Source of the DNA: Allofustis seminis DSM 15817
GTDB lineage: Bacteria; Bacillota; Bacilli; Lactobacillales; Carnobacteriaceae_A
NCBI RefSeq assembly: GCF_000374325.1
Contig: NZ_KB894082.1
Location: 113,231 to 177,230 of the forward strand
Length of the DNA: 64,000 nt
Direction: 5' to 3'
Shown here: one piece after another, positions 29,887 to 39,218 of the stretch
How positions within the stretch are numbered: position 1 is the stretch's first letter
Layout of the letters: each line of letters starts with the position of its first letter
Made by a program: the position numbers and the translations under genes
Notes under the pieces: generated by a model
Told to the model about the DNA's origin: nothing
Databases searched by the model: none
Seen by the model: only the letters and a program-made list of their open reading frames with translations

Positions 29887-30548
29887 CTACAATTCAAGGC
29901 GTAATTTTTGATATGGATGGATTGATGTTCGATACGGAAGTCGTCTATTATAGTATCAATCGCCGCGTAGCAGAATCGTTAGGTTTTGAATTTACTAAAG
30001 ATTTTTATCGCCAATTTATCGGGAGTGATAGTCGCCATTATGTAGAAGGCGTACATCAACTTGTTCAAGATGATGAATTGGCGGACCGCTTTTTAAAAGA
30101 AGCAGATCGTCAACTTTATGATGCATTCATGGAAGGGGACATTGACTATCAAGTGGGATTAATCGAATTATTAGAACAATTGAAAACTTGGAACATTCCT
30201 GCCGTTGTTGCATCAAGCACTGATCGGCAGATGGTTGACCATTTATTGAAAAAGTTGAATGTTGCGCAATATTTTGTGGGGGTAGTTGGCGGTGATGAGG
30301 TCCACTATGCTAAACCAGATCCAGCAATCTTTAATAAGGCCGCTTCATTGCTTGATATACCAAAAGAACATTTGGTGGTGTTGGAAGATTCATTAAATGG
30401 AATACGTGCAGCACATTCTGCAAATATTCGGGTGATTATGGTTCCTGATTTGGTTATTCCTGGAGGTGAAGCAGAAGAGAAGACGACTGCCATTGTTTCC
30501 GATTTGCACGCCGTTATTGATTATATTGCAGCTGAAAATGGAAAGTAA
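29883..30548 (+). CDS. HAD-superfamily hydrolase (beta-phosphoglucomutase-like)
   Basis: 221-residue phosphatase of HAD subfamily IA. Motif I is [11 protein letters not shown] (about 9-19), motif II is in [11 protein letters not shown] (about 110), the lysine is in [15 protein letters not shown] and motif III is [12 protein letters not shown]. The cap domain lies between motifs I and II. The substrate cannot be told; sugar phosphates are usual for this subfamily. It starts with GTG overlapping the valS stop (GTGA), so it is translationally coupled. Confidence 0.9.
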   Translation: MTTIQGVIFDMDGLMFDTEVVYYSINRRVAESLGFEFTKDFYRQFIGSDSRHYVEGVHQLVQDDELADRFLKEADRQLYDAFMEGDIDYQVGLIELLEQLKTWNIPAVVASSTDRQMVDHLLKKLNVAQYFVGVVGGDEVHYAKPDPAIFNKAASLLDIPKEHLVVLEDSLNGIRAAHSANIRVIMVPDLVIPGGEAEEKTTAIVSDLHAVIDYIAAENGK

Positions 30549-30587
30549 GCAGAAAGAAATAGCAAATAAATATCATGAATATAGAAA

Positions 30588-30620
30588 AAGAAAGTCACAG
30601 AAAAGTGACTTTCTTTTTTG
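30588..30620 (+). terminator. Terminator after valS-HAD
   Basis: AAGAAAGTCAC (30588-30598) pairs with GTGACTTTCTT (30605-30615), then T-rich sequence. Confidence 0.9.
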
Positions 30621-30837
30621 ATTTCTTCTATATTTAAAGAATAATATTCTGGTGATTAATAGATAGGTCTATATATTTATAATTTTCCATAGCCATCGAA
30701 GTATTGTGGCTTTTTAAGAGTGTAAAAGAGAAGAAAGAATTGCCTTGCAGAAATAGTAGGATTTTACAAAAACGTTACGTATTTCGTGTCCTGAATGAGA
30801 AATTCCTTACATTATCCATTTACTTTGTAATGCGTTG

Positions 30838-30914
30838 TGGTATAATGAGCTTGAAAGCGAATTACCCTTTTGATCAAAAGGATTTAAAATAACGCTAAGC
30901 GTTAATGATATAAT
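30838..30914 (+). promoter_or_regulatory. Distal arcA promoter region with two perfect palindromes
   Basis: Two extended -10 boxes, TGG-TATAAT (TATAAT 30841-30846) and TGA-TATAAT (TATAAT 30909-30914), flank two perfect palindromes: CCTTTTGATCAAAAGG (30866-30881) and TAACGCTAAGCGTTA (30890-30904). The upstream box has TTTACT at 30819-30824 as a possible -35. The palindromes are likely operator sites for arginine or oxygen control, but which protein binds is unknown. The rest of 30621-30837 shows no gene. Confidence 0.55.
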
Positions 30915-31006
30915 GTTGATTGAAGTGTTGGGACCGCATTAATGTGTTCGCAATAACAAATGGAGAATTCTAATCATTACATATGTGAGGAATTTATCGT
31001 TTGTAC

Positions 31007-31048
31007 TGTAAACGATTTCTTGAAACCGTTTTTTCTTCTGGATATACT
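31007..31048 (+). promoter_or_regulatory. Proximal arcA promoter overlapped by cre-type sites
   Basis: TTGAAA (31020-31025), a 17-base spacer and TATACT (31043-31048) give a good promoter 45 bases before arcA. TGTAAACGATTTCT (31007-31020) fits the CcpA cre consensus TGNAANCGNWNNCW completely and touches the -35 box. TGAAACCGTTTTTT (31021-31034) fits with one mismatch and lies across it. Carbon catabolite repression of arginine catabolism is therefore likely. Confidence 0.7.
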
Positions 31049-31093
31049 ATAAACGTAGTAAGAAACAGAAAAAAAGAAAGGATGAAAATATTC

Positions 31094-32320
31094 ATGACAA
31101 AACCAATTCATGTATTTTCAGAAATCGGTAAGTTGAAAAAAGTGTGCTTGCACCGTCCAGGGAAAGAGTTACTAAACTTAATGCCTGACTTCCTAGATCG
31201 TCTTCTATTTGATGACATTCCTTATCTAGAAGCAGCACAAGAAGAACACGATAACTTTGCACAAGTTCTACGTGACAACGGAGTAGAAGTTGTTTACTTA
31301 GAAAAACTTGTAGCAGAAGCAATCGATGCTGGCGATGTTAAAGAACAATTTGTAGAAGATTGGCTAGCAGAAAGTGGAATCGTTTCTGAAGGCGTTAAAG
31401 AAATTGTCAAAGAACAACTTCTAGGAATGGAAACTTTCGAAATGGTTCTAAAAACAATGGAAGGATTCAAAAAATCTGAACTTGATGCAGACGCATTAAA
31501 CACTTCATTAGCAGACATGCTTGAATCAGACTATCCATTCTTAGTAGACCCAATGCCAAACCTATACTTCACACGTGACCCATTTGCAACTATGGCAAAC
31601 GGTGTAACCATTAACCATATGTATTCGGATACACGCAACCGTGAAACACTATATGGTCATTATATCTTTAACTATCACCCAGAATATAGTGGTGATAAAG
31701 TAGAGCGTTACTACGAACGTACTGAGGATACAAGAATTGAAGGTGGAGACGAGTTAGTACTTTCTAAAGATGTATTAGCAGTGGGTGTATCTCAACGTAC
31801 AGACGCACGTTCTATCGAAAAAGTTGCAAGACGTGTATTTGATGCAGGCGCATTCAAAGAAGTTCTTGCCTTCTTAATTGATAACAACCGTAAATTCATG
31901 CACCTAGATACCGTATTCACAATGATTGACTACGATAAATTCACCATCCACCCAGAAATCGAAGCAGGACTTCGCGTAATCTCCTTGAAACCAGATGGAA
32001 ATGGCGGAATTAAACTAGAAGAAAAAGACTCTACACGCTTGGATGAAGTGTTAGCAGAGGCTTTAGGTGTTGAAAAAGTTACATTAATCCCATGTGCAGG
32101 CGGAGAAATTGTTGGTGCTGCTCGTGAACAATGGAACGACGGTTCAAACACCCTAACTATTGCACCAGGTGTAGTAGTTGTGTACGACCGCAACACTGTA
32201 ACTAACCAATTATTAGAAGAACATGGAATTGAACTAATCAAAGTTAAAGGATCAGAATTAGTTCGTGGTCGTGGAGGCCCACGTTGCATGTCCATGCCAC
32301 TAATTCGTGAAGATATCTAA
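31094..32320 (+). CDS. arcA: Arginine deiminase
   Basis: 408-residue cytoplasmic enzyme converting arginine to citrulline and ammonia, the first step of the deiminase pathway. It begins [16 protein letters not shown]. The substrate-binding FTRDPFATM, the EGGDELVLS segment and the catalytic cysteine in [11 protein letters not shown] near the C-terminus are all present. ATG at 31094 matches the family N-terminus; an upstream TTG frame (31001) crosses the promoter and is rejected. It heads the arc cluster. Confidence 0.98.
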   Translation: MTKPIHVFSEIGKLKKVCLHRPGKELLNLMPDFLDRLLFDDIPYLEAAQEEHDNFAQVLRDNGVEVVYLEKLVAEAIDAGDVKEQFVEDWLAESGIVSEGVKEIVKEQLLGMETFEMVLKTMEGFKKSELDADALNTSLADMLESDYPFLVDPMPNLYFTRDPFATMANGVTINHMYSDTRNRETLYGHYIFNYHPEYSGDKVERYYERTEDTRIEGGDELVLSKDVLAVGVSQRTDARSIEKVARRVFDAGAFKEVLAFLIDNNRKFMHLDTVFTMIDYDKFTIHPEIEAGLRVISLKPDGNGGIKLEEKDSTRLDEVLAEALGVEKVTLIPCAGGEIVGAAREQWNDGSNTLTIAPGVVVVYDRNTVTNQLLEEHGIELIKVKGSELVRGRGGPRCMSMPLIREDI

Positions 32321-32337
32321 TAATAAATAAGCTTCTT

Positions 32338-32374
32338 CACCCGCTTCACATGAGGCGGGTGGACTAGCTATAAT
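32338..32374 (+). promoter_or_regulatory. Intergenic hairpin and possible internal promoter between arcA and arcB
   Basis: A GC-rich stem CACCCGC (32338-32344) with GCGGGTG (32355-32361) has no T run after it, so it is more likely an mRNA processing or 3' protection element than a terminator. TATAAT (32369-32374) with TTCACA at 32345-32350 (18-base spacer) may be a secondary promoter for arcB. Confidence 0.5.
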
Positions 32375-32416
32375 ACATAACAAATTAATTAAGGAAAAAC
32401 TAAAGGAGTGTAGCTA

Positions 32417-33418
32417 ATGTTCCAAGACAGAAGCTTTTTGAAAATTATAGACTTTACACCAGCAGAAGTTAAATACCTTGTAGATTTCAGTATTCATTTA
32501 AAAGACTTAAAACAACGTGGAATTCCACATGAATACTTAAAAGGGCAAAATATTGCCCTATTGTTTGAAAAAACATCTACTCGTACACGTGCTGCATTTA
32601 CAGTAGCATGTAACGATTTAGGCGCTGCACCTGAATACCTAGGAGCAAACGATATCCAATTAGGTAAAAAAGAATCTGTAGAAGACACAGCTAAAGTATT
32701 AGGACGTATGTTCGATGGTATTGAATTCCGCGGATTCAAACAAGAAGTAGCAGAAGGATTAGCAGAACACGCCGGTGTACCTGTATGGAACGGACTAACT
32801 GATGCATGGCACCCAACACAAATGATCGCTGATTATATGACCATTAAAGAAGAATTTGGAAAACTTGAAGGTCTAAAACTAGTATACTGCGGAGATGGAC
32901 GTAACAACGTTGCTAACTCATTAATGGTAGCAGGTGCTAAATTAGGTGTTTCAGTAACCATCGCATCTCCAAAAGAATTATTCCCAGATGAAGAATTAGT
33001 AGAATCAGTTCGCGAAATTGCTAAAGAAACTGGATCTGTCATCGAAGTTACTGATGATATTAACTCAGCAGTTGTAGATGCTAATATTCTTTATACTGAC
33101 GTTTGGGTATCAATGGGTGAAGAAGATAAATTTGAAGAACGCGTTAAACTTCTAAAACCTTACCAAATTAACAAAGAATTAACCGACCGTATCGAAGGAG
33201 ACTGGATTTTACTACACTGCTTACCAGCATTCCACGATACAGAAACACAATACGGAAAAATGGTAGAAGAAAACTGGGGACTTTCAGAAATGGAAGTTAC
33301 TGACGAAGTATTCCGTTCAGAAAATGCTCGTCAATTCCAACAAGCTGAAAACCGCATGCATTCTATTAAAGCAATCATGGCTGTAACTAATGGAAATCTA
33401 TTCATCCCTCGCGTATAA
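32417..33418 (+). CDS. arcB: Ornithine carbamoyltransferase, catabolic
   Basis: 333-residue enzyme that phosphorolyses citrulline to ornithine and carbamoyl phosphate. The carbamoyl-phosphate motif STRTR is at 54-58, HPTQ near 133 and the ornithine loop HCLPAF near 268. Placement after arcA indicates the catabolic role. AAAGGAGTG precedes the ATG. Its product carbamoyl phosphate needs carbamate kinase, which is not encoded in this cluster. Confidence 0.98.
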   Translation: MFQDRSFLKIIDFTPAEVKYLVDFSIHLKDLKQRGIPHEYLKGQNIALLFEKTSTRTRAAFTVACNDLGAAPEYLGANDIQLGKKESVEDTAKVLGRMFDGIEFRGFKQEVAEGLAEHAGVPVWNGLTDAWHPTQMIADYMTIKEEFGKLEGLKLVYCGDGRNNVANSLMVAGAKLGVSVTIASPKELFPDEELVESVREIAKETGSVIEVTDDINSAVVDANILYTDVWVSMGEEDKFEERVKLLKPYQINKELTDRIEGDWILLHCLPAFHDTETQYGKMVEENWGLSEMEVTDEVFRSENARQFQQAENRMHSIKAIMAVTNGNLFIPRV

Positions 33419-33500
33419 TTGAATAGAATTATCCACCCCCCTATGTTGTTGAAAAACAATTAAATAGTTTACGCCCATCATAAGAATAACTTTAATTATA

Positions 33501-33538
33501 TGAACAGGGTTGTAGGTTTCCAACCCTGTTCATTTTTT
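33501..33538 (+). terminator. Terminator-like hairpin between arcB and arcD
   Basis: TGAACAGGGTTG (33501-33512) pairs perfectly with CAACCCTGTTCA (33521-33532), followed by T6. It would reduce readthrough into arcD, which has no obvious strong promoter of its own. Confidence 0.85.
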
Positions 33539-33565
33539 AAGTAAATAAAAAAAGGAGTGAAAAAA

Positions 33566-35062
33566 ATGGCAGAGAAAAAGAAACGTAAAATGCCTAATGC
33601 TTTTACGACGCTATTTTTAATTATTATATTTGTTGCAATTATGACCTGGATTATTCCAGCGGGACAATATGAAGTTTTAGAAGATGGTTCTTTTGTACCC
33701 GGAACATATCATGTAATTGAATCCAACCCTCAAGGGATTTGGGACGTATTAGCTGCACCATTCTTAGGATTCCTAGGTAACGATCTTACTGATGGAGCGA
33801 TGGAAGTTGCAATCTTTATCTTATCACTTGGTGGATTCTTAAACGTTGTAACTAAAACAGGCGCAATTGATGCCGGTATTGGACATTTAATTCGTAAAGA
33901 AAAAGACAACATTTCCAAATTAATTTGGGTGCTAATGTTTGTCTTTGCACTTGGTGGATCAACATATGGAATGGCAGAAGAAACCATGGCATTCTATCCA
34001 TTATTAATTCCTATTATGGTTACTGTTGGTATGGACTCACTTGTTGCCGTTGCAGTAGTTCTTGTAGGATCCGGAATGGGAGTTCTTGCAAGTACAGTTA
34101 ACCCATTTGCTACGGGTATTGCTTCTGACATGGCAGGTGTATCAATGGCAGATGGTATTCTATTACGCGGTATTATGTTAGCAGTATTTTATGTGATTGG
34201 TGCGATTTACGTCTCTAGATATGCTAAAAAAGTACAAGCGGATCATACACAGTCATTGATTTATGATAAAATGGAAGAACAGCGAGAAAAATTTAGAGTT
34301 AACGAAAATGCTGGAGATTTAAGCAAAAAACAAAAAACAGTTCTTTGGATCTTTGCATTGACATTTGTAATTATGATTGTTGCTCTTATTCCTTGGCCAG
34401 ATTTATTAGGTGGTCCTTCAATCTTTGATAAAATCCATGATTGGCTACATTCTGTACCATTCTTAGGTGACCTAGTAGGGCGCGATGCTCTACCATTTGG
34501 TTCATGGTATCTAGTAGAAATTACCATGTTATTCTTCACTAGTGCAATTATTATTGCATGGGTTTATGGAATTAAAGAAGATGACTTTGTAAACATGTTT
34601 TTAGATGGTATGGCTGACTTGTTATCAGTTGCTATGATTTGTGCAATTGCTCGTGGTATTCAAGTAATCATGAACGACGGACAAATTACTGCAACCATCC
34701 TATACTGGGGTGAACAAGCACTTTCAGGATTATCTAAAGGTGCATTTACAGCTCTAACCTATATCTTCTACATTCCAATGTCCATCCTAATTCCATCAAC
34801 CTCTGGACTTGCTGCTGCAACCATGGGTATCATGGCACCATTAGGACAATTTGCAGGCGTTGCTGAACACATTATTATTACTGCTTATCAAAGTGGTGCA
34901 GGTATTGTTAACCTAGTAACCCCAACTTCTGGAGTTGTTATGGGTGCTTTAGCTATTGCAGACCTTGACTTAGGTATCTGGCTAAAATTCATGCGTAACT
35001 TGCTTGTTATCACATTTGTCGTATCAATTGCATTACTACTTGTCGGAGTATATGTACTATAA
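33566..35062 (+). CDS. arcD: Arginine/ornithine antiporter, YfcC/DcuC family
   Basis: 498-residue membrane protein with about twelve helices. It begins MAEKKKRKMPNAFTTLFLII and has the conserved IPAGQYE near 30, FALGGSTYGMAEETMAFYPLLIP and IPSTSGLAAATMGIMAPL, which identify the YfcC type basic amino acid antiporter rather than the classic APC-type ArcD. Its position between arcB and arcT indicates arginine:ornithine exchange. ATG at 33566 is six bases behind AAAGGAGTG; the GTG inside that ribosome site is not used. Confidence 0.88.
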   Translation: MAEKKKRKMPNAFTTLFLIIIFVAIMTWIIPAGQYEVLEDGSFVPGTYHVIESNPQGIWDVLAAPFLGFLGNDLTDGAMEVAIFILSLGGFLNVVTKTGAIDAGIGHLIRKEKDNISKLIWVLMFVFALGGSTYGMAEETMAFYPLLIPIMVTVGMDSLVAVAVVLVGSGMGVLASTVNPFATGIASDMAGVSMADGILLRGIMLAVFYVIGAIYVSRYAKKVQADHTQSLIYDKMEEQREKFRVNENAGDLSKKQKTVLWIFALTFVIMIVALIPWPDLLGGPSIFDKIHDWLHSVPFLGDLVGRDALPFGSWYLVEITMLFFTSAIIIAWVYGIKEDDFVNMFLDGMADLLSVAMICAIARGIQVIMNDGQITATILYWGEQALSGLSKGAFTALTYIFYIPMSILIPSTSGLAAATMGIMAPLGQFAGVAEHIIITAYQSGAGIVNLVTPTSGVVMGALAIADLDLGIWLKFMRNLLVITFVVSIALLLVGVYVL

Positions 35063-35110
35063 TTTTTGGCAACAAATTTAACTACTCTACTTTAGTAAAG
35101 GATGGTAACT

Positions 35111-36448
35111 ATGCAATACACTTTGACAGCAGCTTATCATGAAGAAGCAGTTAAAACATTAGGTAAAATAATTGCTTATCCTTCTGTTTTGGATGAGAAT
35201 GCTGAAGGTACACCTTTCGGACAAGATATTTATAATTGCTTGAAAGGGACGCTCGAAATTTGTGAAGAGTTAGGAATGCGCACGTTCATTGATGAAGAAG
35301 GCTATTATGGCTATGCTGAAGTGGGCGAAGGAGAAGAAATGTTGGTGGTGCTATGCCACTTAGACGTGGTACCTGTCGGTGATGAATCGGCATGGAAATT
35401 CCCGCCATTTGAGCTAACAATTGATGATGACAAACTCTATGGAAGAGGAACGCAAGATGATAAAGGTCCTTCTGTAGCTGCTTTATATTCATTGAAAGCC
35501 CTTCGCGATCAAGGAGCAGAACTTAATAAACGTGTACGTTTCGTGTTCGGTACAGATGAAGAAACCTTATGGCGCTGCATGAATCGTTATAATGAAAAAG
35601 AAGAGCAAGGAACTTATGGATTTGCTCCTGACTCAGCTTTCCCATTAACATATGCAGAAAAAGGATTGCTTAACGTCTTTTTAGTTGGCCCAGGATCAAA
35701 AGAATTTAAGTCGAATAATGATGGCGCATTTAACGTTGTGCCTGAAACGGCTTCTTATTCGGGTGAGCATATTGATGAATTAAAAGCTTTCTTTGAAAAA
35801 GATGGAATCAAATTCACTGAAAAAGATGGAGAAATCACTACCATTGGGAAATCTGTTCACTCTAAAGATGCATTTAAAGGCGAAAATGCTTTGACAGATT
35901 TGGTCTTAGCTTTAAATGAAGTTTATGACCATCCTGCACTTCAATTCATCACAAAATATTTAAAAGAGAATGTTCATATGACATCACTCTTTGGAGATTT
36001 GACAGATGAAATGAGTGGACCATTAACCGTAAACTTCGCAAAATTAATTGTGACAGAAGAAGAAACAAAAATCGCTCTCGATATCCGTATTCCTGTCACT
36101 GCTGATAAAGATGATCTTGTCAAAAAATTAGCAGCTGCAGCAAAAGAATATGGACTAGAGTATCAAGAATTTGATTATCTTGCTTCTTTATATGTTCCAA
36201 AAGACAGTGAGTTAATTAAAAACTTGCTCGCTGTATATCGTGAATTGACTGGCGATATGTCTGAACCGATGAGTTCAGGCGGTGCAACCTTTGCGCGTAC
36301 AATGAAAAATTGTGTAGCATTCGGTGCTCGTTTACCAGAAGTTCCTGAAGTGGAACATCAGGTAAATGAAAATATGCCACTCTCAAACTTCTACGATGCA
36401 ATGGAAATTTATGCACATGCTATTCGAGCACTTGCTGTAAATAACTAA
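35111..36448 (+). CDS. M20 family dipeptidase (ArcT/PepV-like)
   Basis: 445-residue zinc metallopeptidase. Metal ligands and catalytic residues are in VLCHLDVVPVGDE (about 80-92), GRGTQDDKGPS (about 116) and FGTDEET (about 150), with the lid domain following. The C-terminal SGGATFAR segment is also typical. In streptococcal deiminase operons the arcT gene encodes an M20 Xaa-His type dipeptidase in the same position after arcD. It may release arginine from peptides. ATG 35111 is better spaced from AAAGG than ATG 35102. Confidence 0.88.
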   Translation: MQYTLTAAYHEEAVKTLGKIIAYPSVLDENAEGTPFGQDIYNCLKGTLEICEELGMRTFIDEEGYYGYAEVGEGEEMLVVLCHLDVVPVGDESAWKFPPFELTIDDDKLYGRGTQDDKGPSVAALYSLKALRDQGAELNKRVRFVFGTDEETLWRCMNRYNEKEEQGTYGFAPDSAFPLTYAEKGLLNVFLVGPGSKEFKSNNDGAFNVVPETASYSGEHIDELKAFFEKDGIKFTEKDGEITTIGKSVHSKDAFKGENALTDLVLALNEVYDHPALQFITKYLKENVHMTSLFGDLTDEMSGPLTVNFAKLIVTEEETKIALDIRIPVTADKDDLVKKLAAAAKEYGLEYQEFDYLASLYVPKDSELIKNLLAVYRELTGDMSEPMSSGGATFARTMKNCVAFGARLPEVPEVEHQVNENMPLSNFYDAMEIYAHAIRALAVNN

Positions 36449-36457
36449 AAAGTTTTT

Positions 36458-36502
36458 AACTCTGCCTCTTCACATGTTTGTGAAGAAGCAGAGTTTTTTA
36501 TT
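36458..36502 (+). terminator. Terminator after the M20 dipeptidase gene
   Basis: A long stem, AACTCTGC-CT-CTTCACA (36458-36474) with its complement at 36479-36495, is followed by T7. It closes the arcA-arcT unit before the argS promoter region. Confidence 0.92.
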
Positions 36503-36648
36503 TAATCTTTTATAGTTTCTTGTTGAACTAATGAATGAATTATGTATATAATAATATGGTACAGTAAAATAATAAGTATATAATGAGATAAATGAGAGTT
36601 TTTCATTTTATAATTCATATGTATACTGGAAAGGATGGAGAGAAAATT

Positions 36649-38340
36649 ATGAATCAAAGAGAATTCATTGCAGAAAGTATATTACCGCATTTGGACGGTG
36701 CTCTGGATCGGGAAACTTTAATTAATTTAATCGAAATCCCGACTAATTCTGAATTTGGGGATTTTGCTTTTCCAGTATTTGTATTAGCAAAACATTTTAA
36801 AAAATCACCAAATATTATTGCAGAAGAGCTAGTGAAAGAACTGGATCATACAAAATTTGATGAAATTACTGCAGTAGGTCCTTATCTGAACTTTAAGATT
36901 GACCGCGCAAAATTTTCTGATGCGGTGATTCACAAAGTTCTTGAAGAAGGATCAGATTACGGGAATGTAGATTTAGGAAAAGGAGGAAATGTTCCGATTG
37001 ACATGTCCTCACCAAACATTGCTAAACCAATGTCTCTTGGACATTTACGTTCGACTGTAATTGGAGAATCTATTGCACGTATTCAAGAAAAAATTAACTA
37101 TAATCCTATTCGAATTAACCACTTAGGAGATTGGGGAACACAATTCGGTAAATTAATTGTGGCATATCGTGAATGGGGAGACCCTGAACTTGTTGCAGAG
37201 AATCCAATCAAAGAGCTAGTAGAATTATATGTTGAATTCCACATTAAAGCAGAATTGGATCCATCACTTGAAATTAAAGCACGTGAAGTTTTCCGTCAAT
37301 TGGAAGATCATGAGCCAGAAGTGGAAAGACTTTGGAATTGGTTTAAAGATGAATCCATTAAAGAGTTCGAACGTGTATATGATTTGCTTGATATTAAATT
37401 TGACTATCATACTGGTGAATCTTTCTATAACGATAAAATGGATGAAGTTGTCGATGAATTAGCTGAAAAAGGCATTTCTGAAGTAGATGATGGAGCAATC
37501 ATCGTCAACTTAGATGATGAAGATTTACCACCTGCCTTGATTAAAAAATCGGATGGTGCTTCATTATATCTAACACGTGACTTAGCAACTGCTTATTACC
37601 GTAAGAGAACATTTGACTTTACGAAGAGCTTGTATGTTGTTGGTAATGAACAATCGAACCACTTCAAACAGCTAAAAGCTGTTCTTAAAAAATTAGGTCG
37701 CGATTGGTCTGATGATATGATTCATATTCCATTCGGCTTGATTACTTTTGAAGGTAAAAAATTGTCAACACGTCATGGAAATACCGTACTTCTTGAAGAT
37801 GTACTTCAAGAATCCATTAATCTAGCTCACGATTTAATCGAAGAAAAAAATCCAAACTTAGAAAATAAAGATGAAGTTGCACGCAAAGTGGGTGTTGGTG
37901 CTGTTGTTTATCACGATTTGAAAAATGATCGTATGAACTCTTTCGACTTTAAATTGGAAGATATCGTTCAATTTGAAGGCGACACTGGCCCATATGTACA
38001 ATATACCTATTCACGTGCACGTAGCTTAATCGAAAAATATGGTAAAGAAATTAATCGTGAACATATGCTTTCATTAACTGATGACTATAGCTGGCAAGTG
38101 ATTAAAGCGATTCAAGACTACGAACGTAATATTATTCGTGCAGCAAATGAATATGAACCATCAATTATTGCAAAATATGTGATGGAATTGGCAAGAACAT
38201 TTAACAAGTACTATGGAAATGTGAAAATTCTTGAAGATAATGATGAACTTGAAGCACGTATTGCTTTAGTTGAAGCAACTTCAATTGTTCTCAAAGATGC
38301 ACTAAGACTCCTTGCAATTGAGACAGCGGAAAATATGTAG
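36649..38340 (+). CDS. argS: Arginyl-tRNA synthetase
   Basis: 563-residue class I synthetase for tRNA-Arg. The HIGH-type motif is in SSPNIAKPMSLGHLRST (near residue 120) and the KMSKS-type loop is GKKLSTRHGN; the C-terminal domain is the anticodon-binding DALR fold. The start is ATG 36649 behind GGAGAG; an upstream ATG frame at 36592 adds 19 unrelated residues and is not used. TATAAT at 36579-36584 may serve as the -10 box. Its position inside an arginine catabolic cluster is noteworthy. Confidence 0.97.
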   Translation: MNQREFIAESILPHLDGALDRETLINLIEIPTNSEFGDFAFPVFVLAKHFKKSPNIIAEELVKELDHTKFDEITAVGPYLNFKIDRAKFSDAVIHKVLEEGSDYGNVDLGKGGNVPIDMSSPNIAKPMSLGHLRSTVIGESIARIQEKINYNPIRINHLGDWGTQFGKLIVAYREWGDPELVAENPIKELVELYVEFHIKAELDPSLEIKAREVFRQLEDHEPEVERLWNWFKDESIKEFERVYDLLDIKFDYHTGESFYNDKMDEVVDELAEKGISEVDDGAIIVNLDDEDLPPALIKKSDGASLYLTRDLATAYYRKRTFDFTKSLYVVGNEQSNHFKQLKAVLKKLGRDWSDDMIHIPFGLITFEGKKLSTRHGNTVLLEDVLQESINLAHDLIEEKNPNLENKDEVARKVGVGAVVYHDLKNDRMNSFDFKLEDIVQFEGDTGPYVQYTYSRARSLIEKYGKEINREHMLSLTDDYSWQVIKAIQDYERNIIRAANEYEPSIIAKYVMELARTFNKYYGNVKILEDNDELEARIALVEATSIVLKDALRLLAIETAENM

Positions 38341-38379
38341 TATTTTTTCTCAACTGAATTGAACAAGGGAGGTTGAGTA

Positions 38380-39087
38380 ATGAACCGTGACGTTGATTTG
38401 TACATGGAAGAAATCGCACGCTATGATTTTTTTAAGCGATTTAGTCAAGCGCAATTAAACCAAATTATCTCGCAATCGATTTATCATCAATATGAAAAAA
38501 ACCAAGTGTTATTTTTTCATGGCGATCCAGCACGCGATTATTTCTTCTTGTTAAAAGGAGCAATTCGTCTAGAAAAATCGGATGCATCGGGAGAGTATTT
38601 GTTCCAGGATTATATTAAAGAAGGGACGTTCTTTCCATACAGTTTGATGTTCAATGAACGAACCTATCCTTACACGGGTTATTCCTTGACCCCGGTCGAT
38701 TTAATGTTAATTCCTAAGGATTTGCTTGAAAAAAATGTGGTCGATAATCAGGCACAACTGCTTTATATGTATCAAGAAATGGCAGAGGTGTTAGAATTTC
38801 AAGAGAAAAGACTGCAATTTACGACCAACTCAAGTGCATATAATCGTGTGATTGTATCACTTGCCATTTGGGTCCGTGATATGAGTCGTCCCATGATTGT
38901 TGAAGATCGTACACTCAAAGTTATTCCATATCCATTAACAATTAATGAATTGGCAATTACAGCAGGCACTACACGTGAGACTGCTGGGAAAGTAGTACGC
39001 GATTTAACTGAAGAAAACTTGATTGATTTTAGTCGTAAGAAAATAGTTATCTATGATGAAGACTATTTTATGAATTTTTTCCTTTAA
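38380..39087 (+). CDS. arcR: Crp/Fnr family regulator, ArcR type
   Basis: 235-residue transcription factor. The N-terminal cyclic-nucleotide-binding fold covers about 20-130 and the C-terminal winged helix-turn-helix about 165-225 (LTINELAITAGTTRETAGKVV). There is no cysteine in the whole protein, so it has no Fnr-type iron-sulfur cluster. Its place at the end of the arc cluster matches ArcR, which activates arginine deiminase genes in other Firmicutes. GGGAGG precedes the ATG. It probably shares a transcript with argS. Confidence 0.88.
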   Translation: MNRDVDLYMEEIARYDFFKRFSQAQLNQIISQSIYHQYEKNQVLFFHGDPARDYFFLLKGAIRLEKSDASGEYLFQDYIKEGTFFPYSLMFNERTYPYTGYSLTPVDLMLIPKDLLEKNVVDNQAQLLYMYQEMAEVLEFQEKRLQFTTNSSAYNRVIVSLAIWVRDMSRPMIVEDRTLKVIPYPLTINELAITAGTTRETAGKVVRDLTEENLIDFSRKKIVIYDEDYFMNFFL

Positions 39088-39089
39088 CT

Positions 39090-39162
39090 AAAAAAAGCCG
39101 GTCTTTCTATAGGCATTAAATTTTCATATTGAGAATTTCTATGTATGGAGGCTGGTTTTTTT
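39090..39162 (+). terminator. Probable terminator after arcR
   Basis: An A7-GCCGGTCTT segment (from 39090) can pair, with one bulge and G-T pairs, with GGAGGCTGG-T7 ending about 39162. The loop is large, so this is a weaker call than the other terminators. Confidence 0.5.
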
Positions 39163-39218
39163 ATTTTGACTGGCACACGATGCTATTAAAAAATTGAAAA
39201 GATAAAGAGGTGCAATCT

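Noticed and set aside
30866..30881. TTGATCAA core as an Fnr/ArcR box
   Set aside because: Fnr-type boxes need TTGAT and ATCAA separated by four bases; here the half-sites touch, so I report it only as a palindrome.
30704..30892. 62-codon frame upstream of arcA
   Set aside because: It has no ribosome site, no family resemblance and runs through the arcA promoter and palindrome region.
31001..31093. N-terminal extension of ArcA from TTG
   Set aside because: It crosses the -10 box of the arcA promoter and adds residues not seen in the family.
33501..33538. Treating the arcB-arcD hairpin as the end of the operon
   Set aside because: arcD follows in the same direction within 30 bases and its product completes the pathway, so partial readthrough is more likely.
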